Of a stretch of DNA of 64,000 nt, positions 20,823 through 29,392 are shown piece after piece. Origin of the DNA: Deltaproteobacteria bacterium. Its GTDB lineage: Bacteria > Desulfobacterota > Desulfuromonadia > Geobacterales > JAJYBI01. Below the pieces are notes generated by a model. The model was not told the DNA's origin, made no database searches, and saw only the letters and a list, made by a program, of their open reading frames with translations. The stretch lies in assembly GCA_021779095.1 (NCBI GenBank), contig JAJYBI010000012.1, forward strand, positions 28,606 through 92,605. Direction: 5' to 3'. Within the stretch, counting starts at the first letter, position 1; each line of letters begins with the position of its first letter. The position numbers and the translations under genes were made by a program.

Positions 20823-21302
20823 TCAGAATTCGAATTCCAGATTCGCCTTTGCCACCTTCTCCAGCGGGATGTGCGCGGTCTGCCCTTCGTTGAGCCGCAT
20901 CGCCACCACGCCGTCTGCCAGACCAAGCAGTTCCCCCAGAAACGTCTTGCGACGGTTCCCCTCGTCATCGGCGAGGAGCTCGAAGGTTCTCACCTTGACC
21001 AGTCGGCCAATATGCCGCTCGTAGTCAGCCGGCTTCTTCAGCGGACGGTTCAGACCGGGCGACGAGACCTCAAGCGTATAATGATCGGCGATGAAGTCGT
21101 GCACGTCCAGAAGCTCGGACAGCTCCCGGCTCACCTCCGCACAGTCGTCGAGGCTAATCCCCCCGTTTTTGTCGATGAACAGACGGAGGATCATGTCCCG
21201 CCCTTCGCGACGGTATTCCAGATCGACCAGTTCCATTCCCTGCGACGCGAGCAGCGGAGCGGCAAGTTCCGTCACCCGTGTTGCGACATCTATCTTGGCC
21301 AT
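20823..21302 (-). CDS. rimP: Ribosome maturation factor RimP
   Basis: Needed for 30S subunit maturation (S19/S12 incorporation). 159 residues with the N-terminal domain (AAPLLASQGMELVDLEYRREGRDMILRLFID, DDCAEVSRELSELLDV, LEVSSPGLNRPLKKPADY) and an Sm-like C-terminal domain. The ATG at 21302 has GGAAGGGCGC upstream; an in-frame extension to 21344 would read through the terminator-like hairpin. First gene of the nusA-infB operon. Confidence 0.95.
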   Translation of the reverse strand: MAKIDVATRVTELAAPLLASQGMELVDLEYRREGRDMILRLFIDKNGGISLDDCAEVSRELSELLDVHDFIADHYTLEVSSPGLNRPLKKPADYERHIGRLVKVRTFELLADDEGNRRKTFLGELLGLADGVVAMRLNEGQTAHIPLEKVAKANLEFEF

Positions 21303-21310
21303 GCGCCCTT

Positions 21311-21349
21311 CCCGGAAAAAAAAAAGTGAGCTTGAAAAGCTCACTTTTT
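21311..21349 (-). terminator. Terminator/attenuator in the rimP-nusA-infB leader
   Basis: An AAAAAGTGAGC/GCTCACTTTTT hairpin (about 21319-21349) runs on the minus strand into a total of ten T residues, and then almost immediately into the rimP ribosome binding site. It has the full form of an intrinsic terminator yet lies downstream of the likely operon promoter (21374-21402) and about 10 bases from the RBS. Confidence 0.85.
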
Positions 21350-21373
21350 AGTGAACGAACATTGTTGAGTTAC

Positions 21374-21402
21374 TGCTTACCATGCGCAGTGCGAAAATGC
21401 AA
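21374..21402 (-). promoter_or_regulatory. Probable promoter of the rimP-nusA-infB operon
   Basis: TTGCAT -35 (21397-21402), 17-base spacer, weak TAAGCA -10 (21374-21379) on the minus strand. It precedes the hairpin-T-run leader. Confidence 0.4.
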
Positions 21403-21503
21403 GGTTTTTTTCGCCCTGCAGAGCGATTCCGGCCGCAACATTCTCCCGACATCGTTCCGTTTCGACGGAAGCCGACGATCCGGCCCACCCGCACGGCGAG
21501 ACA

Positions 21504-21839
21504 TCATCGCCTGCCGGCCAGATAGTCCGCCAGGATGCTCCTGCTGTGTTCGTCATCGTGGCAGTAAACGCAGAGATTCTCCCAGTTGGAGCCGTCGGCG
21601 GGATTGTTCAGGTGGTTACCGTCTTTGTGGTGAACCGTCAGGAGGTGCCGGGTCCGTTCGTCGAACTCTCTGCCGCATTTCGCGCAGACGAGACCGTACA
21701 ACTGCAGCGACCTGCGCCGGTAATCCGGTTCCCCCGACTGATCCCGCTTGAGGTCGCGGACAAGCCGTTCGGCGGCCTCCGGCGACGTGATCCGCGCAGG
21801 TTTCGGCCGAGCCCCCTTTTCTCCACCGCGACCAGACAT
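21504..21839 (-). CDS. HNH nuclease family protein (YajD-like)
   Basis: 111 residues with the zinc-supported HNH fold: CAKCGREFDE (about 52-61), LLTVHHKDGNHLNNP (catalytic His pair and Asn) and NLCVYCHDDEH. A Lys/Arg-rich N-terminus precedes it. Such stand-alone small HNH proteins are common in Geobacter-like genomes and are not necessarily defence or intron nucleases. The ATG at 21839 is preceded after one base by a run of ten G residues, which must serve as the ribosome binding site. Confidence 0.85.
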   Translation of the reverse strand: MSGRGGEKGARPKPARITSPEAAERLVRDLKRDQSGEPDYRRRSLQLYGLVCAKCGREFDERTRHLLTVHHKDGNHLNNPADGSNWENLCVYCHDDEHSRSILADYLAGRR

Positions 21840-21876
21840 GCCCCCCCCCCTGCGCGCAACCCCAAATGCACCCGAT

Positions 21877-22818
21877 CTACCTGACCAGTTCGGAGACCTT
21901 CACGAACCGGATTCCCTCTTCCCGCATGACCGGCAAGTTCTGGGCAAGCGCCTGAATCGTCGTCCGGTGCGGGTGACAGATACCGATGGCGAACCCATGC
22001 CGGCGTGCCTTTTCCGCAAGCTGGCGCAACTGTGCGGTGATCGCCGCCACATCCTGCACGTTGTCGAGGAAAACCGAGCGTGCCGCTGCGGGGATCCCGT
22101 CCTCACGTGCCAGCGCCAGACCGACCGATGCGGGGGTCGTCATGCTGTCCACAAAGAACAGATGGTGTTCCTTGAGCACGTTCAGCACCAGCTGCATCTT
22201 CTGCCGGTTCTCGGTGAAACGCGACCCCATGTGATTGTTCGCACCCCTTGCATGGGGGACCAGCGGGAAGTAGGATTTCACCCTCCGAACGATTTCATCG
22301 TCGCTCTGCGACACAAGCAGACCGTTGGACTCGAGGCGCTGGTGCGGGTATCCCTTGGGCTCCATGGGCATATGGATCATGACACCGTAGCCGTTGTCGT
22401 AGGCAAGACTGTCCACCGCCTTCCCCCTGGCAAGGCCGGGGATGACGGAGAAGGTCAACGGCACGCCGATATCGATGAGCGATTGCGCCTCCTGGAGGCT
22501 GCTCCCCATATCGTCGATGATGATCGCGACGGTACCCGTCCCCGAAACGGGGTGAAACCGCCGCCGCGGATGCCGTATCGGTACCGGCGCGGTGTAGGCC
22601 TCGTGTCGCGGTAGGGGAACGGGGGTCACGACCGCCTCGTGGACCGGTGCGGACGGGGATGGCGCCTGCACGCCATGCGGCGGTGTGCGGTCGCGCAGCT
22701 GTTCCAGAAGAACAATACTCCCGACGATGAGGATGCCGATGACGAGGAGAGATAGGAGGGGGCCGGGAACTCCCCTTTTTTTGCGTCTGCCCGGCGACTG
22801 CACTGTTTTTTTTGTCAC
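21877..22818 (-). CDS. Divergent polysaccharide deacetylase family protein (YibQ/DUF610)
   Basis: 313 residues: a basic cytoplasmic start, one membrane helix (about 20-40), a Pro-rich linker (45-90), then the deacetylase-like barrel beginning VAIIIDDMGSSLQEAQ. The family's HMPMEPKGYP, ANNHMGSRFT, FFVDSMTT and GICHPH motifs are visible. The protein is anchored and faces the periplasm. GTG start at 22818 with GGAGCAGGGC upstream. In many genomes the gene follows ctpA and envC; here it is separated from them by the cohesin and SARP genes. Substrate unknown. Confidence 0.88.
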   Translation of the reverse strand: MTKKTVQSPGRRKKRGVPGPLLSLLVIGILIVGSIVLLEQLRDRTPPHGVQAPSPSAPVHEAVVTPVPLPRHEAYTAPVPIRHPRRRFHPVSGTGTVAIIIDDMGSSLQEAQSLIDIGVPLTFSVIPGLARGKAVDSLAYDNGYGVMIHMPMEPKGYPHQRLESNGLLVSQSDDEIVRRVKSYFPLVPHARGANNHMGSRFTENRQKMQLVLNVLKEHHLFFVDSMTTPASVGLALAREDGIPAAARSVFLDNVQDVAAITAQLRQLAEKARRHGFAIGICHPHRTTIQALAQNLPVMREEGIRFVKVSELVR

Positions 22819-22871
22819 GCCCTGCTCCAGGATACGCTATAGCTGCTCATGACGATCCCCGCTGCGAACCT

Positions 22872-22920
22872 GCGGCAAAAACGCGAATGCCCGTTACCTG
22901 CAAGGCAACGGACATTCGCA
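22872..22920 (-). terminator. Terminator after the cohesin/dockerin-like gene
   Basis: A long stem GCGAATG-CCGTT/AACGG-CATTCGC with one mismatch (22882-22920) is followed on the minus strand by GTTTTTGC. It is 36 bases past the stop at 22957. Confidence 0.8.
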
Positions 22921-22956
22921 CGAGGACCCGTCACGCCATACTGCGTACCGACATTG

Positions 22957-24276
22957 TCATTTTTTCTTGCGCTCAACCTTCTTAGGCGCAACCTTCTTCA
23001 GGTCCGCTTTCTTGGTGCGAATCAGATAGTTCACGGTATAGATGTAATCGTCCACGTAGGTGCGTTTCCCGTCGCCGTTCAGATCAAATTTCGGCGCCTT
23101 CTCCGTTCCCCGTTCCTTCAGAAACAGGGCGAACCCCTGCTCGTCCATCGCCAGTCCACGGGCGATGAACCTGTCCAGCGAGGGGGCAACGGTGAGCGGC
23201 ACGACCGAGACGGTATCATCGTGGAGCACACTGACCGATACGTCATACGCGTTGGCTTTGGGCAGCGCTTCTACCACCCAGTCCGCCCCCACCCGCTTCA
23301 GGGAGACCAGCTTGGCACCCCGCAAGGCAAACGTCGGTGCGACCTTCACATCGGCGGGGATATGGATATACACCTTGACCGTTGATTTCCCGTCGGAGAG
23401 AAGCATGGCCGGCACCTGTCGCAGTCCTTTCGGCATCTCCGCCGTCGCAAGCTTCTCCATCTCCTTCGGTGTCTGTTCACCCCGGAAGCTGCGGAACGAC
23501 GCAAGCACTCCCGGATATCCGGGCAGCGAGAATGACTTGCGCGCCGTTTTTTCCGGAGTAGCGCCCTTTCCCCCGTCCCCCCCCTTCGCAGCCGGTGCGG
23601 AAGGGGTCTCCGCCGGGGTCGGGGCAGCCTCGGCATGCTCCGTGGTCTCTTCCTTGTGTGGCGTCTCGGCGTTCCCGGTCTCCTCGGAACCGGTTATCGT
23701 CGAGATGGTCCCGGGGTAAAAGGTCGTGCCGGTGCCTTGCGATCCCGCAGTGGTGGTAGTAGTGTTTGCCCCCTGGGTATCGCCGGTACCGGAACCGGTA
23801 TCATTACTGTTATTGTTGCCGTTATTCTGCGCATTCGCCTGCTCCGGGTTGCTAAGCCCCTTGTTTATAACGCCGACCGGACTGCCGGTTTTGTCACTGA
23901 ATACGGAACTCTGTATCCATATGGCACTGTTGTCGATGGTTCCGCTGTACGAAGGAAACGACAGGTTCGCAATGAGGATGTTCCCATTTACAGCTGTTCG
24001 ATTGGTAGCAGATATCTGGATGACGCCGGGTACATTCGGATTCGATGCGAAAAAGCCGAAGGCGGTCCCCTGGCTGACAGTTGCGGGCGGGGTCAGGATC
24101 GACGCATTGTACCCCACCGTTATCTGCACGCTTTCGACATCCGGCAGGTTTGACGCATTGAGGGTGAAATTCCCACCGCTTGTGTGCTCGAGGTACACAC
24201 TGCTCGCACCGTATGCGACAGGGGCACAGATTACGATCAACATCAGCAACAAAACCAAACGCCAGAACGTCTTCAT
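22957..24276 (-). CDS. Exported protein with cohesin-like and dockerin-like domains
   Basis: 439 residues. A signal peptide (MKTFWRLVLLLMLIVICAPVAYGA) leads into a cohesin-like beta domain (about 25-140: SVQITVGYNASILTPP, IQISATNRTAVNGNILIANLSF). A long Asn/Thr/Gly then Pro/Ala/Lys-rich linker (about 150-250) is followed by a C-terminal part ending in a dockerin-like calcium-loop FDLNGDGKRTYVDDYIYTVNYL and a Lys-rich tail. ATG at 24276 has GGAGGT seven bases upstream. It follows the SARP regulator gene and ends at a strong terminator. Cohesin-dockerin pairs hold cell-surface complexes together; the neighbouring secretin also ends in a cohesin-like domain. Confidence 0.8.
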   Translation of the reverse strand: MKTFWRLVLLLMLIVICAPVAYGASSVYLEHTSGGNFTLNASNLPDVESVQITVGYNASILTPPATVSQGTAFGFFASNPNVPGVIQISATNRTAVNGNILIANLSFPSYSGTIDNSAIWIQSSVFSDKTGSPVGVINKGLSNPEQANAQNNGNNNSNDTGSGTGDTQGANTTTTTAGSQGTGTTFYPGTISTITGSEETGNAETPHKEETTEHAEAAPTPAETPSAPAAKGGDGGKGATPEKTARKSFSLPGYPGVLASFRSFRGEQTPKEMEKLATAEMPKGLRQVPAMLLSDGKSTVKVYIHIPADVKVAPTFALRGAKLVSLKRVGADWVVEALPKANAYDVSVSVLHDDTVSVVPLTVAPSLDRFIARGLAMDEQGFALFLKERGTEKAPKFDLNGDGKRTYVDDYIYTVNYLIRTKKADLKKVAPKKVERKKK

Positions 24277-24420
24277 AGATGTGACCTCCACGCGTTAGAC
24301 GCCTTACGACCTTTTACGGCAGCTGAATGTCAGCCAGAACACAATGTCCGTCGAGGGAATGCCGGGAAGCCATGGAATAGCCGGTGGGATAGCCCCACGC
24401 AGCGGCCGACCGACAATCGT

Positions 24421-25062
24421 TTACGCGGACTCGCACAGCTCTGAAAGTTTACGCAGCATGGAAATGGCCTCCGAAGCGGTGGTGTTTCCCTCTTCCGCGT
24501 ATACCCGCTCCAGGAGGATGATGACGGATGCGTGCAGCTGGGCGAGATAGCGTCGCTCCGCTGAAATGAACTCGTTGAACGGCTCTTCGGGAAGAAAATC
24601 GCCGGTGTAGAGATCCTGCGCCGACTCAAGATACCTTTTCGCGGCGACGCTGTCACCGCGGGCATGGAGTTTGATACCGGTCAGTGCAGCACACTTGAAC
24701 GCACTCGCATCCAGACCGATCTCCTTCACGTTGAGTCGGTAAGCCTCCCCCTGGCTCGCAACCGGCACGAGGGTCTGCGCCCCGCTGAAGGATTTTCGCA
24801 GACGGCTCAGTGTCGTCTTGAAATTCTGCGAACCGGCATCGGGATCACATCCCGGCCAGAGCGCTTCGATCAGCTTGTCGCGATGGATCCACTGGTCATA
24901 GGATACGAGAAGATAGCAGAACAACAGTCGCGCCTTCTGGCTTTCCCAACAGATGGTAATGGGAGAGCCTTCATAATGCAGACACAACCCGCCGAAGGTA
25001 TGCACGGAAACAACCGGCGAAGGTACGGCATCCGTTCCAACTGCATGCGATATTTCTGTCAT
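24421..25062 (-). CDS. SARP/BTAD-type transcriptional regulator
   Basis: 213 residues: an N-terminal OmpR-like winged helix (VHTFGGLCLHYEG..KARLLFCYLLV...WIHRDKLIEALWPGCDPDAGSQNFKTTLSRLRKSF) and a BTAD/TPR-like helical domain (DASAFKCAALTGIKLHARGD..YLESAQDLYTGDFLPEEPFNEFISAERRYL). This architecture matches bacterial transcriptional activator (BTAD) proteins. No NTPase domain follows, so it is a short form. The start is uncertain: I used ATG 25062 (GGGATAG upstream); an in-frame ATG at 25131 adds 23 poorly conserved-looking residues. It lies 144 bases upstream of the cohesin gene on the same strand. Confidence 0.78.
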   Translation of the reverse strand: MTEISHAVGTDAVPSPVVSVHTFGGLCLHYEGSPITICWESQKARLLFCYLLVSYDQWIHRDKLIEALWPGCDPDAGSQNFKTTLSRLRKSFSGAQTLVPVASQGEAYRLNVKEIGLDASAFKCAALTGIKLHARGDSVAAKRYLESAQDLYTGDFLPEEPFNEFISAERRYLAQLHASVIILLERVYAEEGNTTASEAISMLRKLSELCESA

Positions 25063-25189
25063 TTCTATCCCATCGTACGCTGATTTGTATGCAACGCCGC
25101 AACTATGCTGCGATCCGTTAACGTGCGTCATACCGATCGATGCCGGCCGCTCCGGCGCGCATGCACCGGAGCGGCCCCCTGGCAGGCTG

Positions 25190-26521
25190 TCAGTGCCCCG
25201 TATCGACGCCTTTCATGATCTCCCATGCCTTCAGGAGATCGAGAGCCCGCATAAGCTGGTAGTCGCCTTTCAGCTGAGCATCGGTCTTGTAATTCGGCAG
25301 CTTGCCCTTGGCCTTCCCGTCAGCCGACTGCGTCGCGTCCTGGTTCTCGAAATGATTTTCCAGGTCCTTCTCGCGGATATGCATCACGTCCTTCTTCTCC
25401 GGTGTCGTCAGTTCCAACTGATCCACCACGATATCGGGAGTGATCCCCTTTGCCTGGATGGAGCGGCCGTTCGGCGTGTAGTAACGCGCCGTGGTAAGCC
25501 GGAGTCCCGAATCGTCCGGCAGCGGGATGATCGTCTGTACCGACCCCTTGCCGAAACTCTGGGTCCCCATGATGACTGCACGTTTGTGGTCCTGCAGCGC
25601 GCCAGCCACGATTTCGGAGGCGCTTGCGCTCCCGCTGTTGATCAGCACGACCATCGGGTAGTTGGGCTCCTCGTTGTCATGCGTGGCAGAGAAGCGCATC
25701 TTGGAGTCCTTCTCCCTCCCCTCCGTATAGACGATAAGCCCGTCAGAGATGAAATGATCTGCCACCTTCACCGCCTGGTCGAGGAGCCCGCCGGGGTCGT
25801 TGCGGAGGTCAAGGACGAGACCGCGGACATTGCCGTTGTTGTCCTTCTTCATCTGCTCCAGGGCCTTGGTCAGGTCCTCATCGGTTTTTTCCTGGAACTG
25901 GGAGATCCGTATGTAGCCATAGCCGTTGTCCAGCGGCTTGTACTTCACGCTCTTGACCTGGATGGTATCCCGGGTGAGGGTGAAGTCCTTCGGCTTGTCG
26001 AACCCCTCGCGGGTGACGGTAATGGTGACCTTTGTCCCCTTGGGACCCCGCATCCGCTTCACCGCATCCATGATGGACATGTCCTTCGTCCAGTGGTCGT
26101 CGATCTTCAGGATCTGGTCGCCCGGCTTGATCCCGGCCTTGAACGCGGGGGTGTCCTCGATGGGGGAGATAACCGTGAGGATGCCGTCCTTGATGGTGAT
26201 TTCGATCCCCAGCCCGCCGAAAGATCCCCGGGTGTCGATCTTCATCTCCTTGTACATATCCGGAGGCATGAACGAACTGTGGGGGTCGAGGGACGCAAGC
26301 ATGCCGTTGATGGCACCGTATATAAGCTTCTTGGTGTCCACCTCTTCAACGTAGCTCTTCTTCACGATGGCCAGCACATCGGTGAACAGTTCGATGGAGT
26401 CGTAATCGTTTGCGGCTTCGGCCGCACACCGGCGCTGGAAGCCAACCCCCATCAGGATGCCGAGGACGGTCAACGTCACTACAGCCAGTACCAGTTTCCT
26501 GCGTTTCGAACCTCTGAACAT
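25190..26521 (-). CDS. Carboxyl-terminal processing protease (S41/CtpA family)
   Basis: 443 residues: N-terminal membrane/signal segment (LVLAVVTLTVLGILMGV), S41 N-terminal region, a PDZ domain (about 95-180, FGGLGIEITIKDGILTVISPIEDTPAFKAGIKPGD), and the protease core with VLDLRNDPGGLL, INSGSASASEIVAGAL (Ser nucleophile) and GTQSFGKGSVQT (Lys base). Periplasmic processing protease. ATG at 26521 with GGGAGG five bases upstream, preferred to a TTG one codon earlier. Last gene of the ftsE-ftsX-envC-ctpA set, a frequent arrangement that ties cell-wall hydrolysis to its control. Confidence 0.95.
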   Translation of the reverse strand: MFRGSKRRKLVLAVVTLTVLGILMGVGFQRRCAAEAANDYDSIELFTDVLAIVKKSYVEEVDTKKLIYGAINGMLASLDPHSSFMPPDMYKEMKIDTRGSFGGLGIEITIKDGILTVISPIEDTPAFKAGIKPGDQILKIDDHWTKDMSIMDAVKRMRGPKGTKVTITVTREGFDKPKDFTLTRDTIQVKSVKYKPLDNGYGYIRISQFQEKTDEDLTKALEQMKKDNNGNVRGLVLDLRNDPGGLLDQAVKVADHFISDGLIVYTEGREKDSKMRFSATHDNEEPNYPMVVLINSGSASASEIVAGALQDHKRAVIMGTQSFGKGSVQTIIPLPDDSGLRLTTARYYTPNGRSIQAKGITPDIVVDQLELTTPEKKDVMHIREKDLENHFENQDATQSADGKAKGKLPNYKTDAQLKGDYQLMRALDLLKAWEIMKGVDTGH

Positions 26522-26557
26522 CAATGCCTCCCGATATAATCGACTTTCGTACGTTGT

Positions 26558-27742
26558 CTACCTCAACCAGAGGTCCGGATCGACCGGTTTCCCCTGATGC
26601 CTGATCTCGAAATAGAGCATGGGACCTCTGGTGGAGTCGACGTCTCCCACACTCGCGATCACCTCGTTACGCGACACATCCGCCCCGACTTTTTTCAGGA
26701 TGCGCGATGCGTGGGCGTACAGGCTGTAGTACCCGCCGCCGTGATCGATGATCAGCATGTTTCCGTAGCCCTTGAAATAGCTGGCGAAGATGACCTTCCC
26801 ATCGTAGATCGCCCGGATATCACTGCCATTGGGGGCGGATACGGAGATGCCGTTACTGAACGTAAACGAGTTGAATTCCGGGTGCTTGTGCTTGCCGAAG
26901 TGCTCGGTGATCTGCCCCCTGACAGGCAGGGAAAGACGTCCCTTCTGCGAGGCGAACCCTCTGTCCGGAACGGGGGGCAGGGAAGGAACAGTACCCATAC
27001 CCGTACGTTTACGACCTTTCGGAGTATAGCTTTTTCTGCTGGCGGCTTCAAGTCTTTCAACCATCGACTGAAGTCTGCGTGCGTTGGCCTGGAGCACCCT
27101 GAGCGATGCGAGGTAGCCCTGCTTGTCCTGTTTCACCTGGCTCAGGACAACCGCCTTTCTCCGCTTTTCCTCCTCGATCTCCTGTTTGCTCGCCAGGATA
27201 CCGGACTTGATCGTCTCCTTTTTGTGCGCATCCTGTTCGAGCGAGCCCTTCAATTCCTTAAGCCGCGAGATCCGGCTGCTGTAATCGGCGAACAGATGTC
27301 GGTCGTTGTCGATGACCGCCCTCATGTACCTGACATTCTCGGTCATCTGGGGAAACGATGACGAAGAAAAGACTATACGGGTATTTCCGAGTTCTCCCCC
27401 TTTGTACAGGGCGACGAGCCGCTTCTGGATCTCCTGGCGCTTTACGTCGGCGGCGGTCCTGGTCTTTTCGATCTCCTGCCCCGTCCGGTCGAGGCTCGAT
27501 TCCACAACGACGAGCTTTTGGTTCAACGCCTTGAGGTTCGCCTCCTTTTCCGACAGGGAATTCTCGATCTGCTGCAGTTCTCCCGAGACCTTGGCCTCAA
27601 CCTTTCGGGTCTTCTTGAGAAGCCGTTTCTTTTCCGAGATCTGCTGGTTGATCCCCTGCAGTTGCTCCTTCACATTCTTCCCGGCCAGTAGATCGGGAGC
27701 ATACGAAAGAAGCGCTATCAAAAGGAAAATCAGATATCTCAT
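26558..27742 (-). CDS. EnvC-like murein hydrolase activator (coiled coil plus degenerate LytM)
   Basis: 394 residues: signal peptide (MRYLIFLLIALLSYAPDLLAG), a long coiled coil (about 25-250, rich in K/E/Q heptads) and a C-terminal M23/LytM domain (ITEHFGKHKHPEF...HGGGYYSLYAH...GPMLYFEIRHQGKPVDP). The HxH of active LytM enzymes is replaced by LYF in GPMLYFEIR, so the domain is expected to be non-catalytic and to activate amidases under FtsEX, as EnvC does. The ATG at 27742 overlaps the ftsX stop by four bases (ATGA). A longer frame upstream overlaps ftsX. Confidence 0.92.
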   Translation of the reverse strand: MRYLIFLLIALLSYAPDLLAGKNVKEQLQGINQQISEKKRLLKKTRKVEAKVSGELQQIENSLSEKEANLKALNQKLVVVESSLDRTGQEIEKTRTAADVKRQEIQKRLVALYKGGELGNTRIVFSSSSFPQMTENVRYMRAVIDNDRHLFADYSSRISRLKELKGSLEQDAHKKETIKSGILASKQEIEEEKRRKAVVLSQVKQDKQGYLASLRVLQANARRLQSMVERLEAASRKSYTPKGRKRTGMGTVPSLPPVPDRGFASQKGRLSLPVRGQITEHFGKHKHPEFNSFTFSNGISVSAPNGSDIRAIYDGKVIFASYFKGYGNMLIIDHGGGYYSLYAHASRILKKVGADVSRNEVIASVGDVDSTRGPMLYFEIRHQGKPVDPDLWLR

Positions 27743-28707
27743 GAGTCTGTCGAAACGAACCGTTTCAGCGACACGAGACTGCCGAAGAACCCGAGAAGCA
27801 CCCCCCCGCAGAACAGTCCGCCGAGATACTCGACCGGCAGGAATGTAATGCCGGCGGTTACCGGATTTAAGGAGAGGAAGTTGCCGGCATTCCTGAGAAA
27901 GACCAGGTAACACCCCCCGAGGATTGCCAGCGCGAGTGCAGAGCCGGTTGCCCCCTGCAGCACCCCCTCGATCATGAACGGTATCTTGATGAACAGGCGG
28001 GTGGCACCAACGAGGCTCAACACTTCGAGTTCATCCTTACGCGCGAAGATGGTCAGTTTAATGGTGTTGGAAACGATGAAGACTACCGCCAGCAGGATGA
28101 AGCCGCCCAGCACGATACCGGTTATCCGCATGAAATCCATGAACGTGGAGAAGCGCCGCAACCACTCCTCACCATACTGTACCTCGCCGATGCCCGATAC
28201 CGTCTTGAGACGTTTGACAAACGCCTCCACCGCGGCACTACTGCGCTGGGAGCGTTTCAGGGTTATTTCGATGGACGAGGGGAGCACCTCGGAAGGCACC
28301 CCTTCGAGGATCGATTCCTGGCCTTCCAGCCGATCGCGAAACCGGCGCATGGCGTCGTCCTTGCTCACATAGCTGACCCGATCGACCCCCGACAGGCCGA
28401 CAATCCTGTCCTTCAACGCGGCAAACTCCGCGGGGGTCAGTTCGTTGTCGAAGTAAGCGGTCACCTGCACCTTCTCGCTGAAGGTATCGACGGCGCCTTG
28501 CAGGTTGACATATACCAGCAGGAACAGGGACACGAGGAGAATGGCGAAGGTGATCGTCACGACGGTCAGCACGTTGATAAGAACGTTCTGTCGGATGTTG
28601 GTCACCGCACGTCCGACGAAATACCCCAGCCGACCGAATTTCCGCTCGTCGGAAAGCGTGGGACGCTTCGCGGCCGCATACTTGTTCGCCGGCTTACTCT
28701 TGGCCAT
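27739..28707 (-). CDS. ftsX: Cell division permease FtsX
   Basis: 322 residues with a cytoplasmic basic start, a first membrane helix (about 38-65), a large periplasmic loop (about 66-195) and three more helices in the FtsX/MacB-type permease domain. With FtsE it transmits ATP hydrolysis to periplasmic murein hydrolase activators during division. ATG at 28707 with GGAGGA upstream; overlaps the ftsE end by 14 bases. Downstream EnvC-like gene fits the partner role. Confidence 0.95.
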   Translation of the reverse strand: MAKSKPANKYAAAKRPTLSDERKFGRLGYFVGRAVTNIRQNVLINVLTVVTITFAILLVSLFLLVYVNLQGAVDTFSEKVQVTAYFDNELTPAEFAALKDRIVGLSGVDRVSYVSKDDAMRRFRDRLEGQESILEGVPSEVLPSSIEITLKRSQRSSAAVEAFVKRLKTVSGIGEVQYGEEWLRRFSTFMDFMRITGIVLGGFILLAVVFIVSNTIKLTIFARKDELEVLSLVGATRLFIKIPFMIEGVLQGATGSALALAILGGCYLVFLRNAGNFLSLNPVTAGITFLPVEYLGGLFCGGVLLGFFGSLVSLKRFVSTDS

Positions 28708-29365
28708 GCGAATCCTCCACGATCTGTCCCTTGTCGAGCACGATGACCCGCCGGTGACTCGTATCGATCAACCGCCGGTCATGGGTCGCCACGACCACCG
28801 TTGTCCCGCGGATATTCGCTTCCTTCAGCAGGTTCAGGATCTGCTCCTTGTTCGCATCGTCCAGGTTGCCGGTCGGTTCGTCGGCAAGCAGGATGCGCGG
28901 CTCGTTCACAAGCGCCCGCGCCAGCGCCACCCGCTGCTGTTCGCCGCCGGACAGCCGCAAGGGAGTCGAGTTCATCTTGTGTTCGAGCCCCATCTGCTTC
29001 AGGGTATGATACACCCTCTTGCCGATATCCTTCTGCCCCCATCCCAGGACCTCGAGGGTGATGGCCACGTTCTCCTGGACCGTCCGGTTGGGAAGCAGTT
29101 TGAAGTCCTGAAAGACAACCCCCACCATGCGGCGCAGGTATGGAATCTGTCCCTCCGGCAGTCTGTTCACGTTCTTGCCGTCAATCACCACCTGGCCGCG
29201 GGTCGGCCTGAGGGCCGCATAGAACAGCTTGAGCAGGGTCGATTTCCCCGCCCCCGACGGTCCCGTGAGGAAGACGAAGTCTCCCTTGGGAATCCGGAGG
29301 TTGACGCCGTCCAGGGCGGTCTGCTCCTTGTGGTACGTCAGAAATACGTTGTGCAGCTGAATCAT
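28694..29365 (-). CDS. ftsE: Cell division ATP-binding protein FtsE
   Basis: 223-residue ABC ATPase with Walker A GPSGAGKST, Q-loop VFQDFKLL, signature LSGGEQQR, Walker B LLADEPTGNLD and H-loop VVATHDR. Forms the cytoplasmic half of FtsEX. ATG at 29365 with AAAGGTGAGGGG. It begins 28 bases after the pseudopilin gene, so it appears to be the continuation of the secretion operon. Confidence 0.96.
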   Translation of the reverse strand: MIQLHNVFLTYHKEQTALDGVNLRIPKGDFVFLTGPSGAGKSTLLKLFYAALRPTRGQVVIDGKNVNRLPEGQIPYLRRMVGVVFQDFKLLPNRTVQENVAITLEVLGWGQKDIGKRVYHTLKQMGLEHKMNSTPLRLSGGEQQRVALARALVNEPRILLADEPTGNLDDANKEQILNLLKEANIRGTTVVVATHDRRLIDTSHRRVIVLDKGQIVEDSHGQE

Positions 29366-29392
29366 CCCCTCACCTTTCCAGACACCCGGACA

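Noticed and set aside
24277..24420. Possible GEMM-type cyclic-dinucleotide riboswitch before the cohesin gene
   Set aside because: Geobacter uses these before cytochrome and surface genes, so I looked here and before the cytochrome operon. The conserved GEMM segments (CACGCACAGGGCAAACC-like and GCAAAGC) are not present.
25145..25176. 11-bp GGCCGCTCCGG/CCGGAGCGGCC hairpin between the SARP gene and ctpA
   Set aside because: Strong stem, but no T-run on either strand, so not called a terminator; it may be a stabilising stem.
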